Positions 1-6,990 of a DNA stretch of 20,733 bases are shown here, one piece after another; the stretch's first letter is position 1; every line of letters starts with the position of its first letter. The position numbers and the translations under genes were made by a program. The stretch covers positions 1,828,291 to 1,849,023 of the forward strand of contig BFEA01000048.1 in NCBI GenBank assembly GCA_003427395.1, in the 5' to 3' direction. This DNA comes from Chara braunii. Taxonomy: Eukaryota; Streptophyta; Charophyceae; Charales; Characeae. The notes below the pieces were generated by a model that was given only the letters and a program-made list of their open reading frames with translations, was not told the DNA's origin and did no database searches.

Positions 1-489
1 GTGGCGCCCGAATTGCAGCATGGCGCCAGTTGTCCAAAATCCTACGGTACCAAAGGAGGGGTTTGGAAAAAGGGTGCCAGGCCGAAAACGGGATGCAGCC
101 GAAACAGCAAAAGATAGACCAGGGATCGAGCTCTGGCGAAGTCCGTAACACTCATCCTCCCGGTTGATTTGATCCAGTATCCTTTCGTTGACCAGGCAGC
201 TGCAGTGCGGCCCCCGGATTGGGAAGGGGCAGCACTTATCACCCAACGATTCTCCAATGGTGATTGCCGCCCGTTGTAACAGTTGTGCTATGATCTGCCT
301 CATCTTGTTCAATTGCATTTGACACTCTTCTATATCATTTATAACCTGCTCATCAAGATCGCCGAGTAAAGAGGAAACAATCCCTTGCAACTCGTTCCCC
401 CATTCGTCAAAGGTGTCTTCTACCTCTTGTAGCATCACCAGTGGCAGGCTGTCTTGTACTTGTAGCAGCGCCAACACTGTTTCAACGTA
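1..489 (-). CDS. Partial unknown protein, runs off left window edge
   Basis: A minus-strand frame is open without a stop from about position 741 down to base 1, longer than expected by chance. I do not recognise the family. The part below 489 reads as a credible protein: an acidic, amphipathic, probably helical or coiled-coil stretch (VEDTFDEWGNELQ, then DEQVINDIEECQMQLNKMRQ), a cysteine cluster (KCCPFPIRGPHCSC) and a hydrophobic, Gly/Phe-rich tail (SFAVSAASRF, FGTVGFWTTG). The 3' end lies outside the window. Upstream structure is uncertain. A strong splice-donor match (G|GTAAGT, intron from 677) follows a short ATG-led segment at 711-678, and an AG at 477-478 would join it in phase (intron 477-677). 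Without splicing the frame stays open but reads less like protein. The coding look is seen; the exon model is inference. Confidence 0.5.
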
Positions 490-741
490 TCTGTTGCTTG
501 TACATACCCACAGTCTCTGGTGCTGATGTCGTCTCCCACCAATGGCATGATGGAGATGAGGAGAACTCCTGCACATTAGGGTGCAGCAGGTCAGGAGGGG
601 TGCCCCGCCCACCCTCACCATCGGTGCCCATTGTCGCCATTCGACGGCTCTGAACGCAACACACTGATAACACTTACCCGTGAATGTTGTCGGCGCTGCT
701 GTCACCATCTGAAGATCACTCCTCGTTATTGAAGACGTGAG

Positions 742-1043
742 TTATCGCCGATGTCGCCGATGCTGCCCGTCTGTACGCTGGCGTCACTGTGCTGATCTCT
801 CCTACACGTGGACTCTCCACTCCGGCCGTGTCAAGGGGCCAGGGGATGTCGACACTCGAACTTGAAGGAGATCGCCGATCACGGCGATGGCGTCTCCCTA
901 GACTCCGCGCGGATCCTGGCGGACAGGCCTTGCCGTCCACGGGGCGCAAGCGCTAGCACGTATTCCCACTGCACTGCTCAGCCGCCAATCCTCTGGATTT
1001 CAGAGCAATCAATGCTGGCAGGCAACTCTCCGACTTACCAACT
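742..1043. other. No gene recognised
   Basis: Short overlapping frames exist on both strands, but none has family motifs or a convincing composition. No repeat or RNA gene was seen here. Confidence 0.4.
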
Positions 1044-1365
1044 GTGTCTTAATGTGCCACGTTTAGACCTTTTTTTTTTTTTTTTTTTTTTTAACGTTTA
1101 GACCTTTCACTCGAGCCTAACTTACGAAATCTTGACGAAGGGCCAAAGGATTCAAATTCAGTGTGGACAATGGGATGAGTCTATGGGAATCCTGCCACAT
1201 TTTTCAGGTAAATATTCGGGATTAGGGAGATCCTGGAGGCGCCCTGCATCTTGTCTGAATGTGCCACGTTTCTACCTTTCAGTCGAGCCAAAGTACCAAC
1301 TCTTCTACGAAGGCTGACATGATTCAATCCGACAATGGGATGAGTTTATAGAAATCCTGCTACAA
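1044..1365 (+). repeat. Diverged direct duplication, two ~115-150 bp copies
   Basis: Copy A (about 1044-1203) and copy B (about 1249-1365) share blocks in the same order: AATGTGCCACGTTT, ACCTTTCA or ACCTTTCAC followed by TCGAGCC, then GACAATGGGATGAGT and GAATCCTGC-type blocks. Copy A is longer because it holds the poly(T) insert listed separately. The copies have diverged, so the duplication is old. A weak third echo (CTATAGGAATACTGCT) lies near 1384. Confidence 0.65.
1059..1107 (-). mobile_element. Poly(A)-only retroposed insert with 14-bp target-site duplication
   Basis: A run of 23 T (1070-1092) lies between two identical copies of ACGTTTAGACCTTT (1059-1072 and 1094-1107). On the minus strand this is a bare poly(A) tail between target-site duplications. 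That pattern is expected from target-primed reverse transcription in which only the tail, or an extremely 5'-truncated SINE or LINE, was copied. The related copy B (1261-1280) has the uninterrupted sequence and acts as an empty site. Confidence 0.6.
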
Positions 1366-1880
1366 TTACTAACCAGTTCTCGTCTATAGGAATACTGCTG
1401 AATGATGGTAGCTCACTAAGCTGAGTACTGGATGGTGTTGCAAGGCCAGGCTGTTCTCTTAAGTATTGTGCTTATCTAGCCGTTGGTGACACATGAACGA
1501 TCTGGATGCTACTATCTAGGGACGGGATAGCTGGCGATGGGGATGAAATGACGGGGCCTGATATCTTGCCGAAGTCTCCAGGCTCATTCGTAAGAACAGG
1601 GAAACGACTTTCAGGCCTTTTGAGGCAGGGGGGGGTACGAGGTGAAGGCGCTGGTTACTTGGCAAGTAGTATCTGGCCATAGTAGTAATCTAAGCGAGAA
1701 CGCCGGGACAGGGAAGTCAAGTTTCTCATAGAGGGCTGTGACGAGTTCCCCTTGAAGGTGGGACTGCCTGGAGGTACCTGGTCTCAATCTAGGTCCATGT
1801 ACAGCCAGGGGGTCCAGAGTTTTACAAAGGCTGGACCCTCAGGAACAAATTTGGATGAGTTTTCAGCCAAAAAACTGGTT
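1366..1880. other. No gene recognised
   Basis: No long frame, splice-supported model or repeat was recognised apart from a short G8 run near 1629. Confidence 0.4.
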
Positions 1881-1977
1881 TCAATTCATTCAAAAAATAA
1901 AAGATGTCCATTTTGACGAAATGGCAGTTCAATTTTGTTTGAAAAATAAAAGATGTCCATTTTGACGAAATGGCAGT
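1881..1977 (+). repeat. Two-copy tandem repeat, 48-49 bp unit
   Basis: Both units begin TCAATT and share AAAATAAAAGATGTCCATTT followed by TGACGAAATGGCAGTT. Copies lie at about 1881-1928 and 1929-1977 and differ mainly in the first 15 bases. Confidence 0.75.
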
Positions 1978-2099
1978 TGGTGGTTATTGAGCAACAGGGT
2001 TGGAAGGAGTCTGTGTCTCGGGTAGATTGCAACCTGCGGAAAACAAAATTTATCAAGCTTCAGGATCATCTGTCGACAGTGAGGCTGGTGGTTACCATC

Positions 2100-2142
2100 C
2101 TTTTTTTTTTTTTTTTTTTCTTCTTTTTTTTTTTTTTTTTTG
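2100..2142. repeat. Poly(T) tract broken by CTTC
   Basis: About 40 bases of T interrupted once by CTTC. Its flanks (GGTGGTTACCATCC on the left, GGCGGTTACGACC on the right) resemble each other and could be a worn target-site duplication of a poly(A) insertion on the minus strand. Long lysine or phenylalanine runs in frames here come only from this tract. Confidence 0.6.
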
Positions 2143-2580
2143 GCGGTTACGACCAGGAAGACAAGTGAGAGGGCAAGAACACACACAGAGAAGGCGAGAA
2201 GGCCACATGTTCTCTGGCGAGACCCCCTAGCTGGAAGCTCTGACGGTCCGTGATGGATTAAGGATATTTTGAAGAATGTGGCTACGGCGGGCTTCCTATG
2301 GAGTTTAAGATGTGCGGTGCTGGAACTGTGGATGCCATTGGGATCTAAGATGGGCCTGTGTGATTGGCCAGTGCCATCAGGATAATAGGCCTCATGGTGA
2401 TGGTGAGGTATTGAGAGAAAAAGGTGCTCGAAGCTGGGGGCATGGAAAAGAGTGGACAAGAGATACGTCAGGTGGAGAATCATTATGGTGTAAAGGGTGA
2501 GCATCATTACAATGGTATTACTCAGAAGGTAATAGACGAAAAAACCGTTTCATCTCCACCGCAATTATACCTTTACTGTC

Positions 2581-2581
<1 letters not shown>
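2143..2581. other. No gene recognised
   Basis: Short frames on both strands lack family motifs and mostly borrow length from the neighbouring poly(T) tracts. Nothing else is supportable. Confidence 0.4.

Positions 2582-2614
<33 letters not shown>
2582..2614. repeat. Poly(T) tract
   Basis: An uninterrupted run of about 33 T. It could be the minus-strand tail of a retroposed element, but only TCAC is shared by the two flanks, too short to call a target-site duplication. Confidence 0.7.
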
Positions 2615-2679
2615 CACGAGATTGTAAACGCAAAGCAGCAAGCCGAAGTGGTGCATGATCGTGTGGATCGAATCAAAAG

Positions 2680-2745
2680 CATGTGGCAAGATTCGGTGGC
2701 TCGAGAAAAAATCGTGTGGCAAGATCAGGTGGCTCGAAACGGGCC
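2680..2745 (+). repeat. Short tandem duplication, ~32 bp unit
   Basis: GTGGCAAGATTCGGTGGCTC and GTGGCAAGATCAGGTGGCTC follow each other, with a weaker related copy just before them (GTGTGGATCGAATCAAAAGC). In one frame the units read as near-identical peptides, but the frame runs into the dinucleotide array and is not a credible gene. Confidence 0.6.
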
Positions 2746-2785
2746 GGAGACGAGACGGGATTGGAAAATCCCTTGGTACAGAGAG

Positions 2786-2786
<1 letters not shown>

Positions 2787-2874
<88 letters not shown>

Positions 2875-2875
2875 N

Positions 2876-2964
<89 letters not shown>
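2787..2964. repeat. Compound microsatellite (AC)n-(GA)n with one N
   Basis: About 14 AC units run straight into roughly 75 GA units, ending near 2964. A single N at 2875 interrupts the GA array. A lone N in a perfect dinucleotide array usually marks an unresolved join, so the true length is unknown. All Arg-Glu or Ser-Leu repeat proteins predicted here are artefacts of the array. Confidence 0.95.
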
Positions 2965-2967
<3 letters not shown>

Positions 2968-3352
2968 ACGACTTCCGGTCTAACAGGAAGAAATTTTCTG
3001 ACAGCTTCCTTGCTCTGCACCTATGGGTGGCAGAGAGATTAGACTATAGGGCAATGAGAGCTCCCCAGGTGGCCACTGTAGAGCAAACTCCGATCAGAGA
3101 AAGATTGGCTGTGAGGTTAATCCGTCGGAGGGGCAATGAATGCCTCCCACCCCAATCAAGAAGAGAAGAATAGGAAATCTATCTTGTCACGGCTCATACC
3201 TAGCGGTCCTAGCCAGCTTGTTGGCTAATTTTCTAGTCAAATTTGAGGTCTTGTCTGCTCATAGATTTCATAGAGACTTAACACTTCAGAGACAGTTCCA
3301 ATCCCGCGGTCATTTCGATCATAGTATGGGAACTGAGAGCTAGTTTTTCATG
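2965..3352. other. No gene recognised
   Basis: A plus-strand frame leaves the GA array and stays open to 3173 (ending ERLAVRLIRRRGNECLPPQS), but nothing supports it as coding. No repeat or RNA gene was seen. Confidence 0.35.
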
Positions 3353-3680
3353 TCCATTTTGGCGGCCTCAACTTGAAGGGGTTGAAGAGGCCGTCTTCCT
3401 TTTTTTCCCTTGCCTGTGTGACGGGTTGTGAACTTTCTATACACCTATTTGAGAGGGGGAAGCTGGACCCATGTTTCCATTTTGGCGGCCTGAAGGGGTT
3501 GACGAGGCCGTCTTCCTTGCCTGTGTGACGGGTTGTGAACTTTCTGCACACCTATTTAAGAGGGACGCTGGACCCGCTTTCCATTTTGGCGGCCTCGAGG
3601 GGTTAAAGAGGCCCTCTTCCTGCCTGTGTGACGGGTTGTGAACTTTCTATACACTTATTTAAGAGGGATGCTGGACCCGG
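3353..3680 (+). repeat. Three tandem repeats (~104-123 bp) with TATA-like core
   Basis: Units at about 3353-3473, 3474-3577 and 3578-3680. Each carries, in order, CCATTTTGGCGGCCT, an AGAGGCC- or CGAGGCC-type block, GTGTGACGGGTTGTGAACTT, and CACCTATTTAAGAGGG or a variant, followed by GCTGGACCC. Units 2 and 3 match closely in length (104 and 103 bp); unit 1 is longer through extra T and other bases and has TATTTGAG in place of TATTTAAG. The block resembles a reiterated promoter or enhancer segment from an LTR or intergenic spacer. Function is inference. Confidence 0.8.
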
Positions 3681-3694
3681 TTTCCAGCACGTGA

Positions 3695-4033
3695 CGCTCC
3701 GCACGAAGAATAGATGGAGCCATCAAACCTTGCCAAACTCTACTTTCCGGGGCTATTACCACCCGGATTGCAGAGGCCCTGGCTCTGAAAGACGTTATTT
3801 CTAAAGGGGGGTTGGGGGGGGGGGGGGGGGGGGAACACGCTGCAAAGAAAACAGGACCTGGTGCCGAGTTTGAAAAAGCAATGAAAGTACCAACGGCCGT
3901 GGTGTCAGGCCGGGTGTCACAACTACAGGGGTTGGCCATGGTGCCAGAGGGGAAGGATAAAAAAAACAACAGATTCTTTTCTACCCAAACTGCCGTTTCA
4001 AATTCACGCCATGATATCTTTGCAGGCGCATGA
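3695..4033 (+). CDS. Possible coding exon, unknown protein
   Basis: The frame is open from just after a TGA at 3692-3694 to a TGA at 4031-4033, 112 codons without an early ATG. The translation has a helix-like segment (GAITTRIAEALALKDVISKG), a glycine run from the G20 tract at 3814-3833, then a lysine- and valine-rich part (GAEFEKAMKVPTAVVSGRVS, KDKKNNRFF). It stays in frame across the G tract. TTTCCAG, a possible splice acceptor, ends at 3687, and a TATA-like sequence lies 40 bases upstream in the last tandem repeat. I do not recognise the protein. An overlapping antisense frame (3655-4095) also exists. This could equally be open by chance or a transposon remnant. Confidence 0.25.
   Translation, partial: RSARRIDGAIKPCQTLLSGAITTRIAEALALKDVISKGGLGGGGGGEHAAKKTGPGAEFEKAMKVPTAVVSGRVSQLQGLAMVPEGKDKKNNRFFSTQTAVSNSRHDIFAGA
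3814..3833 (+). repeat. G20 homopolymer, G-quadruplex-prone
   Basis: Twenty consecutive G after GGGGGGTT. Such tracts can form G-quadruplexes and are error-prone in sequencing, so the reading frame through it is uncertain. Confidence 0.85.
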
Positions 4034-4094
4034 TTGGGAAAAAAGAAAGCACACACTGCCACACAGTGTACTTGTCCAAATCCAATCTGGGGCA

Positions 4095-4160
4095 AGGTCC
4101 CACTTGCACGGATTAAGAGATTTTGGCCGTTGATCTTTGCTATCTACGGTCAAATCGCTT
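4095..4160 (+). mobile_element. Truncated MITE-like element (one terminus)
   Basis: From AGGTCCCACTTGCACGG onward this matches, with a few changes, the reverse complement of most of the complete element at 18967-19053, including GGCCGTTGATCTTTGC and ATCTACGGTCAA. Similarity fades after TCGCTT, so the second terminal inverted repeat is missing. The preceding CTGGGGCA also resembles sequence outside the full copy, so the true repeat may be a little larger. Confidence 0.7.
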
Positions 4161-4351
4161 CAAGAGAGGTGAAAAAAAGAACTTCTCAAAAAATAAAGAA
4201 GATAAACATTGAAGCTCCTGCAGACATACCCCAGGCCGGCCTTCGTACTGCTGAAGGGCCCGGTTATTCCTACTCCGATTATTGTCGTATGCCTCCATGC
4301 TCCTGTTGACTGGTCTCAGTCCCTGATTTGAGCAGGCCTTCCTGCAGCTTC

Positions 4352-4430
4352 TTTTTTTTTCCGGAAAAGAGCCGGGAGCCGGGCCCGGCGTCCCTTATAT
4401 TTCAAAACGCCAGGAAACGGGCCTGGCGTA
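4352..4430 (-). mobile_element. SINE-like 3' fragment, minus strand
   Basis: Read on the minus strand, GCCAGG...CCTGG, then TTTTGAAATATAAGGGACGC, a T-arm-like stem-loop (GCCGGGCCCGGCTCCCGGC) and a short A-rich tail occur in the same order as in the copy at 6062-6215. The T-arm-like block resembles RNA polymerase III box B. The box A part is poor, so this is a degraded copy of the same family. Confidence 0.4.
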
Positions 4431-4675
4431 TGTTGTGGGAAACTTGAATTTGAATTTGGTTGTCCACCTTTGTCATTCTCCCTCCCCTTGTGGTAGAGAC
4501 CGTCACATTGCTGACCATCCTTGTCTGAGCTATCATCCAGCGCCCAGCGCCTCTCGGAACTTGGTTGAACGGCCGTTCATTGTGTTCAATGAATGGGGCT
4601 AAACGCGTTTGGGGCGCCCAGAGGGGGGGGAGGGGTCGGCAAGGTGGATCGTGGGGGGTTGGGAAGGGGTGCAAA

Positions 4676-4699
4676 CACCCCCCACAAGGGCCACAACCC
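4676..4699 (+). repeat. 24-bp direct repeat, left copy, abutting adapter
   Basis: An identical 24-bp sequence (begins CACCCCCCACAAGGG, ends CCACAACCC) recurs at 4795-4818. The copies bracket the adapter junction and the second stops at an N. Identical repeats placed this way suggest that one genomic segment was placed twice in the assembly. Confidence 0.85.
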
Positions 4700-4735
4700 G
4701 TCTCTTATACACATCTAGATGTGTATAAGAGACAG
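4698..4735. other. Nextera mosaic-end junction adapter (library artefact)
   Basis: Positions 4717-4735 read AGATGTGTATAAGAGACAG, the 19-base Tn5 mosaic end used in tagmentation kits. Positions 4698-4716 are its reverse complement with one mismatch at the second base. Two mosaic ends head to head are the circularisation junction of Nextera mate-pair libraries. Frames through it give SYTHLDVYKRQ, a well-known contaminant peptide in databases. This is technical sequence, not part of the organism, and the bases on its two sides need not be neighbours in the genome. Confidence 0.97.
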
Positions 4736-4794
4736 CCCCAGAAAGGGCCCGAGAAAAAAAAGAAAAAAAAGTGTGACAACCCCATTCAGCTTTG

Positions 4795-4831
4795 CACCCC
4801 CCACAAGGGCCACAACCCNGGGGGGGGGGGG
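4795..4831 (+). repeat. 24-bp direct repeat, right copy, with N and G11
   Basis: Exact copy of 4676-4699, followed by a single N (4819) and eleven or more G. This is a probable assembly join or collapsed gap next to the adapter artefact. Confidence 0.8.
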
Positions 4832-4941
4832 AGCCGATAAAAAATAGCAAGAAAGGAACAAATTTAAAGAAAAAGACAACGAAAAATCACTTACCTCTGC
4901 GGGGGCAAATACCCCACCGCGTCCTTCCCATTCGCCCTGCT

Positions 4942-4944
<3 letters not shown>

Positions 4945-4992
<48 letters not shown>

Positions 4993-5014
4993 CACCCACA
5001 CACACACACACACA
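4945..5014. repeat. (TG)n-(CA)n inverted microsatellite
   Basis: About 22 TG units (4945-4988) are followed, after CGTGCACC, by about 9 CA units (4997-5014). The halves are complementary and could fold into a hairpin. Frames with Cys-Val or Thr-His runs here are artefacts. Confidence 0.9.
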
Positions 5015-5131
5015 TACGGGAAGGTAGCAATGGGAGGCAGGGGCGAGCAGACAGAGGATGCACAAGGCCCGATCAACTTCCTGCGGTGGAATCTGTTTTT
5101 TACTTTTTTCACTGTTCTTGCGTTTTTTTAC

Positions 5132-5149
5132 TTTTTTTTTTTTTTTTTG
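5132..5149. repeat. Poly(T) tract
   Basis: A run of about 18 T preceded by two shorter T runs. No flanking duplication is evident. Confidence 0.7.
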
Positions 5150-5224
5150 TGGAGAAACATAGCACTTTTCATTCCAAATGACACCACCGGGGCCAGGGAA
5201 AACACCCCTACATATCAACCCGGC

Positions 5225-5340
5225 ACAGACTTGCTGAGGCCATTACTCAGCTTAGGCTCCTGCAAACAGGGTCCAGTGTCCCTTAGAGGAATCTCCAAAA
5301 AAAAAAAAGAAAAAAGAAAAAAAGAAAAAAAAAAAAAAAA
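5225..5340 (+). mobile_element. SINE-like remnant with A-rich tail
   Basis: A box-A-like stretch (TTACTCAGCTTAGG) and a T-arm/box-B-like block (AGGGTCCAGTGTCCCT) precede an A-rich tail with scattered G at 5297-5340. The layout (promoter-like boxes, then A tail on the same strand) is that of a degraded tRNA-derived SINE. No target-site duplication was found and the boxes are weak. Confidence 0.3.
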
Positions 5341-5512
5341 TTGCAAAGCAAATCTGTGACAGTACAGTATCCTTGCTACTCAGGGAGGCACCGGCATGTT
5401 TCTAAAATAGAAACACTATTGGCAAAAGAACTTTGAGCTATAAACTGCAAATCTCGAGAATGCGCGAGGAAGTTCGCAACTAAATTTACAAATGAACCCT
5501 AAAATTACTTCC

Positions 5513-5520
5513 AAGAGCGT
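5513..5520 (+). repeat. Target-site duplication, left (AAGAGCGT)
   Basis: Identical to 6051-6058 directly after the poly(A) tail of the dimeric SINE. It marks the insertion site. Confidence 0.7.
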
Positions 5521-6050
5521 CCAGTTGATGTAGCTCAGTGGCTAGAGCACCGGTTGGAAATGCGCATTGTGGTATGAGGTTGCGGGTTCAAAACTCCGCA
5601 GCCTTGCGCATGGACACCGGCAGGGCGTTAGAATGATGCACGGCTGGGCACACTCCCCTGGGCTGCCGCAGGTATGTGCACCACCCAGGGGCAAGTCCAT
5701 GGTTGTTGTATGTTGGGTGTGGGCCGTGGGATGTTTGTCTGATGCTCTTGGTTCAAGTGGTTCTTTGCGGGCTTGCATACTTAAGGATGATTGTTCATTT
5801 GCCTTCCAGTCCGATGTTGCGTACAAATCATTCAGTTTCCACAGTAGCTCAGTAGGTTGGATAGGCATGGATGAGGTCGTGTGTTCCAAACCCACTTACC
5901 TAGTGGGAGGCAGGACCAAGAGACCTACACACCGCCCATAGACTCAGGAACGGTTGATGAGAGTGAGACTTAGTACAGACTGTGGTCATATGTCTGTAAT
6001 CCAGCCTCTTCAACAACCTTGGCTTTGAAAAAAAAAAAAAAAAAAAAAAA
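5521..6050 (+). mobile_element. Dimeric tRNA-derived SINE with poly(A) tail
   Basis: Two tRNA-like heads lie in tandem. Head 1 (about 5521-5600) has box A TAGCTCAGTGG with a GCTC/GAGC D-stem and box B-like GCGGGTTCAAAACTCCGC. Head 2 (about 5838-5900) has TAGCTCAGTAGG and GTGTGTTCCAAACCCAC. These match the internal RNA polymerase III promoter arrangement that drives SINE transcription. The unit ends in about 23 A (6028-6050). AAGAGCGT occurs immediately before (5513-5520) and after (6051-6058), a target-site duplication that fixes both ends and shows the two heads moved together. It has no protein-coding capacity; SINEs borrow a LINE machinery in trans. At ~530 bp it is long for a SINE. The alternative, a later SINE landing in an older one, is less likely because no second duplication is seen. 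Confidence 0.75.
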
Positions 6051-6058
6051 AAGAGCGT
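6051..6058 (+). repeat. Target-site duplication, right (AAGAGCGT)
   Basis: Follows the poly(A) tail. Its first As could also belong to the tail, so the true duplication may be slightly shorter or longer. Confidence 0.7.
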
Positions 6059-6061
6059 GCT

Positions 6062-6215
6062 AATTTATTTATTATTATTATTTTTTATACGGGACAAATG
6101 CTCCAATCTATTCGTGGGGAGCAACACGTGCTGGGAACCGGACCCAGCGTCCCATGTAGAATATACAAATGATTTGAAATACCAGGGCCATTACCTGGCT
6201 TCGGCTAAGAACAAT
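6062..6215 (-). mobile_element. tRNA-derived SINE-like element, minus strand
   Basis: On the minus strand a box-A-like TAGCCGAAGCCAGG with D-stem GCC...GGC is followed about 60 bases later by a T-arm-like GCTGGGTCCGGTTCCCAGC, then about 45 bases and an A-rich tail made of AAT units (6061-6088). Box order and spacing fit a pol III-transcribed SINE. The fragment at 4352-4430 shares the same blocks, which supports a repeat family distinct from the dimeric element next door. Target-site duplication was not identified. Confidence 0.45.
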
Positions 6216-6925
6216 CTGAAAACTATGAAAAAGTTCAGGAAGATTTAGGAAAAACGTGGATAACTGTTGACCTATTGCTAGGCTACTCACGCAACAACTA
6301 CCACAAAAGTCCTTTGAATGCTCAGAACCCCTGGACTCCCTGACAAAACACTCTAAAATTCTCTAACACTGTCTAATTCCCTGCCGAGCTCTCCCAGGCC
6401 TCATGTGACGTACCAGCTTCTGAACCTGCGCCATCTTCCGGACCCCTTTTCTCTCTTTTTGTTTTCGAATTCTGCTCAGGCCTACAAGGCCCCTCCCTGT
6501 TTTCTTTTGGGACCCGTGTTTTCAGACTCATTGGTTCTTGAAATTCCGTTTTTCATCATTTGGGAAATGCATGGGAATTACGCGCGCTTTAGCGAGCGCG
6601 CTAGGAATTTTGCTCGACAGTTAGACTTTTGCTCGACAGTTTGTGCATGAATGTTCTCAACCACATCGCGGAAAACTCTGGGAATTTGGTGGGAATACAA
6701 ATGGATGTAGGACTGTCCTTTTTTTTCCCGCGCCCACTTTACGCGCGGATATGGTGATTTCAATTTTTGAATTAGCATAGGACTTCGGAATATGTAACTG
6801 TTTTGGTGCCTCTTTTTGCATTTGTGATCGGCGCCATGCAAGCGAGCTTCCCCCTTTCTGCTCCCCTCGCCATCTTCGACGCTCCTTTCGCGCCAGCGCT
6901 CAATCTCCCTCTGTAACCGTTTTTC
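6216..6925. other. No gene recognised; short repeats and one hairpin
   Basis: A GC-rich hairpin lies at 6582-6601 (GCGCGCT, loop TTAGCG, AGCGCGC). Directly after it TTTTGCTCGACAGTT is repeated twice (about 6609-6642). No convincing frame was seen. Confidence 0.4.
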
Positions 6926-6926
6926 C

Positions 6927-6988
<62 letters not shown>
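6927..6988. repeat. (CT)n microsatellite
   Basis: About 30 CT units with one early G interruption. CT-rich tracts are common in plant 5' regions, but no gene start is firmly tied to it here. Confidence 0.9.

Positions 6989-6990
<2 letters not shown>

Noticed and set aside
1929-2507. 192-codon minus-strand frame with lysine runs
   Set aside because: Its length depends on the poly(T) tract; the rest has no domain or coding character.
2648-3173. Long frames with Arg-Glu, Thr-His or Ser-Leu repeats
   Set aside because: They are translations of the (AC)n(GA)n microsatellite on either strand and include an N.
4565-5218. Frames containing SYTHLDVYKRQ or its reverse-strand reading
   Set aside because: They cross the Nextera adapter, the N and the microsatellite, so they are technical.
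5528-5600. Functional tRNA gene
   Set aside because: Box A and B are present, but the anticodon arm does not fold well and the copy is part of a tailed element with target duplications.
5542-5941. 117- and 124-codon frames on both strands
   Set aside because: They lie inside the dimeric SINE, whose sequence is explained by tRNA-like heads and body.
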